Below are positions 21,685 to 23,252 of a stretch of 23,252 nt of DNA, one piece after another; the first letter of the stretch is position 1, and every line of letters begins with the position of its first letter. Under the pieces are notes generated by a model, which had not been told where the DNA came from, did not search any database, and saw nothing but the letters and a program-made list of their open reading frames with translations. This stretch comes from Candidatus Brocadia sp. (GTDB lineage Bacteria; Planctomycetota; Brocadiia; Brocadiales; Brocadiaceae), in NCBI GenBank assembly GCA_030837935.1, contig JAUQXU010000329.1, forward strand, positions 1-23,252, written 5' to 3'. The position numbers and the translations under genes are program-made.

Positions 21685-23252
21685 TTATCCGCCTTGATAC
21701 CCATAACTCTTTACCAATGTCTCAAAACTCATATTTATCATCACTGCGTTATGTGGAATTAAAACATATTTCCAGGGTTTCCTTTCATTGGCACTGGTAA
21801 AATCAGTAGCATACTTACAATACTCTAAGGCTGCCTGAGCTTTTTCCTGAACATCTGCCGATTCAATATCTGCTTCTTTCTTCGTTTCTATAAGATAAAT
21901 AGCATCTTTTGTTTCCACCACAAAATCAGGGTTATACTGCCTTGAATTGTGCTTCCAGTATATGTGGAATTGATTAGATGCGGGTCTTAGCCACTTAAGC
22001 ACTGCTCTGTCCTGCTCTAAAATGACCGAAAAATCTTTTTCTGTCTTGGAATCAAATTTATACAGATTGTGGTATGCCTTTCTGAAACCACTAAATACCT
22101 TATTGGGAATGGCATTGGTTGGAGTGATTGTCTCGGTAAAATGATGAATGCTGTCTTTCGTGTATTTTGAAAAATTATGTTCTTCTATTCTTGTAAAAGG
22201 CCTTACCAGGGGTTTTTCATAACTTGGTGCTTCAAAGTAAAAATGTTGCATTAGCTGTGCATAGATATATCCTCCAATCTCTTTTTTATTATATTGAACG
22301 ACATTCATCAATTTATCATCGCCAAGATATGTCCTGAATTTCTCAATTGCCTGACCAGTTAATCTAAAAAGCAAATCAGACTGTTCATCATAATCTATTT
22401 CAGGGTAATTCATGAGTTCATTCACAATGATATTTTCCGGACTGTCATGTATACCCCTGCCCTTCCCGCTTATAATATCAACACTATTTTCCTGCTCACG
22501 AAGCTTTTTTACCAAAATTTCTTCCGATACCGGTTGGTAATTAAGACTCCTCGTATCAAGGTCAAAATCCATGAAGCCCGACCTTACTTCATTGCTTTGC
22601 TGAATAGTAATTCTTGGAATTTCTATAATGTTCTGCACAAAATCATGTACCACCGTTTCATAAGCTGCCTCAACTTCTTTTATCATTTCTGCGGCAAATA
22701 AACTTTTCTGTGGTGAACTGAAGATATTTTGCTTAATCTTTTCTACCGCTATTCGTTTGATTTCTGACTTTGTCAATTCATTAACGTTAGTTACCGCATT
22801 ATTGAGTTCTGGAAGCGTAGAAAGAATGGTCCTTCTGAGTTCTAGATTAATCTGGGCTTTTTGCCTCTGTTCAGGTTCAACAATAAGCTCAATCTTCTTT
22901 TGCTCTTCATCGAATTTTTGTTCAATGTTTGAAATGGAGGTGATTACCTCTTTTTGCCCAATAATTTCCTGTGGATCAATTTCTATAATATTTTGCCTTT
23001 TGATAATAGAATCGGGTTGATTGGCTGCGTCAATTATTTCCTGAAATTTATCATGGGCTACAATCGTAAGTTTATCCACTTTATCAACACCCGTTCTTTT
23101 CCCATACGGCAAGCGTAAACCTCTGCCAATAGTCTGTTCTCTCAAAGTCATAGACGTAGCCGTTCTTAAGGGAATAATCGTATAGAGATTAGTTACGTCC
23201 CAACCTTCTTTCAGCATATTCACATGAATTACTATTTCTATTTTGTTATCAG
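21685..23252 (-). CDS. Type III restriction Res-like subunit, C-terminal part (N-terminus off right edge)
   Basis: The frame is open through the right edge; the upstream residues DNKIEIVIHVNMLKEGWDV belong to the same gene, so the internal Met near 23223 is not the start. EQTIGRGLRLPYGKR is helicase motif VI of the superfamily 2 ATPase of Res subunits. A long middle region with helical and charged segments follows, and near the C-terminus a PD-ExK nuclease motif is visible as YNPDFVVETK...YLIETKKE (about 21885-21945). About 522 residues are seen. Res cuts DNA after ATP-driven contact between two methylase-bound sites. No matching methylase lies downstream within the window; the nearest candidate is the degraded fragment at 17239-17512, 4 kb away beyond unrelated genes. 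A solitary Res-like helicase-nuclease is also possible. Confidence 0.88.
   Translation of the reverse strand, partial: DNKIEIVIHVNMLKEGWDVTNLYTIIPLRTATSMTLREQTIGRGLRLPYGKRTGVDKVDKLTIVAHDKFQEIIDAANQPDSIIKRQNIIEIDPQEIIGQKEVITSISNIEQKFDEEQKKIELIVEPEQRQKAQINLELRRTILSTLPELNNAVTNVNELTKSEIKRIAVEKIKQNIFSSPQKSLFAAEMIKEVEAAYETVVHDFVQNIIEIPRITIQQSNEVRSGFMDFDLDTRSLNYQPVSEEILVKKLREQENSVDIISGKGRGIHDSPENIIVNELMNYPEIDYDEQSDLLFRLTGQAIEKFRTYLGDDKLMNVVQYNKKEIGGYIYAQLMQHFYFEAPSYEKPLVRPFTRIEEHNFSKYTKDSIHHFTETITPTNAIPNKVFSGFRKAYHNLYKFDSKTEKDFSVILEQDRAVLKWLRPASNQFHIYWKHNSRQYNPDFVVETKDAIYLIETKKEADIESADVQEKAQAALEYCKYATDFTSANERKPWKYVLIPHNAVMINMSFETLVKSYGYQGG

Noticed and set aside
21685..23223. Complete 512-residue gene starting at the Met near 23223
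   Set aside because: The frame continues to the window edge with family-like residues, so this is the C-terminal part of a larger protein.

Overview
The window looks like a chromosomal segment of a Gram-negative bacterium of moderate, slightly A+T-rich composition. The gene set fits a planctomycete of the anammox type (Brocadiales): a divergent short RNA polymerase omega subunit, a GldA/F/G-like ABC cluster with a DUF4340 protein, and small dispersed repeats scattered among decayed toxin-antitoxin and restriction genes. This placement is inferred from style and family content; no rRNA or marker gene in the window proves it.

Layout. (1) 1-5742, minus strand: a four-gene run transcribed right to left, made of an ABC ATPase, an ABC-2 permease, a GldG-like auxiliary protein and a DUF4340 protein that runs off the left edge. 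The genes abut or overlap by a few bases and probably build one envelope complex. (2) 6084-6353, minus: an omega-like RNA polymerase subunit, divergent from (3) 6675-10311, plus: cysK and cysE overlapping by one base (the two steps of cysteine synthesis), then an LsrF-like class I aldolase and a zinc-dependent medium-chain dehydrogenase.

(4) 10388-17673, nearly all minus: an accessory island. It holds one intact mntA-hepT pair, a second mntA whose hepT partner is frameshifted, fragments of another toxin-antitoxin module, an 787-residue DUF4062 protein with helical repeats (a candidate defence effector), an intact PIN (DUF3368)/UPF0175 pair with a striking promoter-operator, and two decayed copies of a DUF1016 (YhcG-like PDDEXK) nuclease gene with fragments that look like restriction-modification genes. 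Repeated pieces show that the island grew and decayed by duplication, recombination and insertion of small palindromic elements.

(5) 17828-21568, plus: an M20 metallopeptidase, a V4R-domain protein followed closely by a cytosolic GGDEF diguanylate cyclase (a plausible ligand-to-c-di-GMP pair), and a Dpm1-like glycosyltransferase. (6) 21685-23252, minus: the C-terminal part of a type III restriction Res-like subunit, cut by the right edge.

Several start codons were reassigned from ribosome binding sites: GTG 8422 for the aldolase, ATG 9286 for the dehydrogenase, GTG 10739 for the orphan mntA, TTG 14450 for the DUF4062 protein and ATG 4090 for the GldG-like protein. I saw no tRNA, rRNA or CRISPR array.
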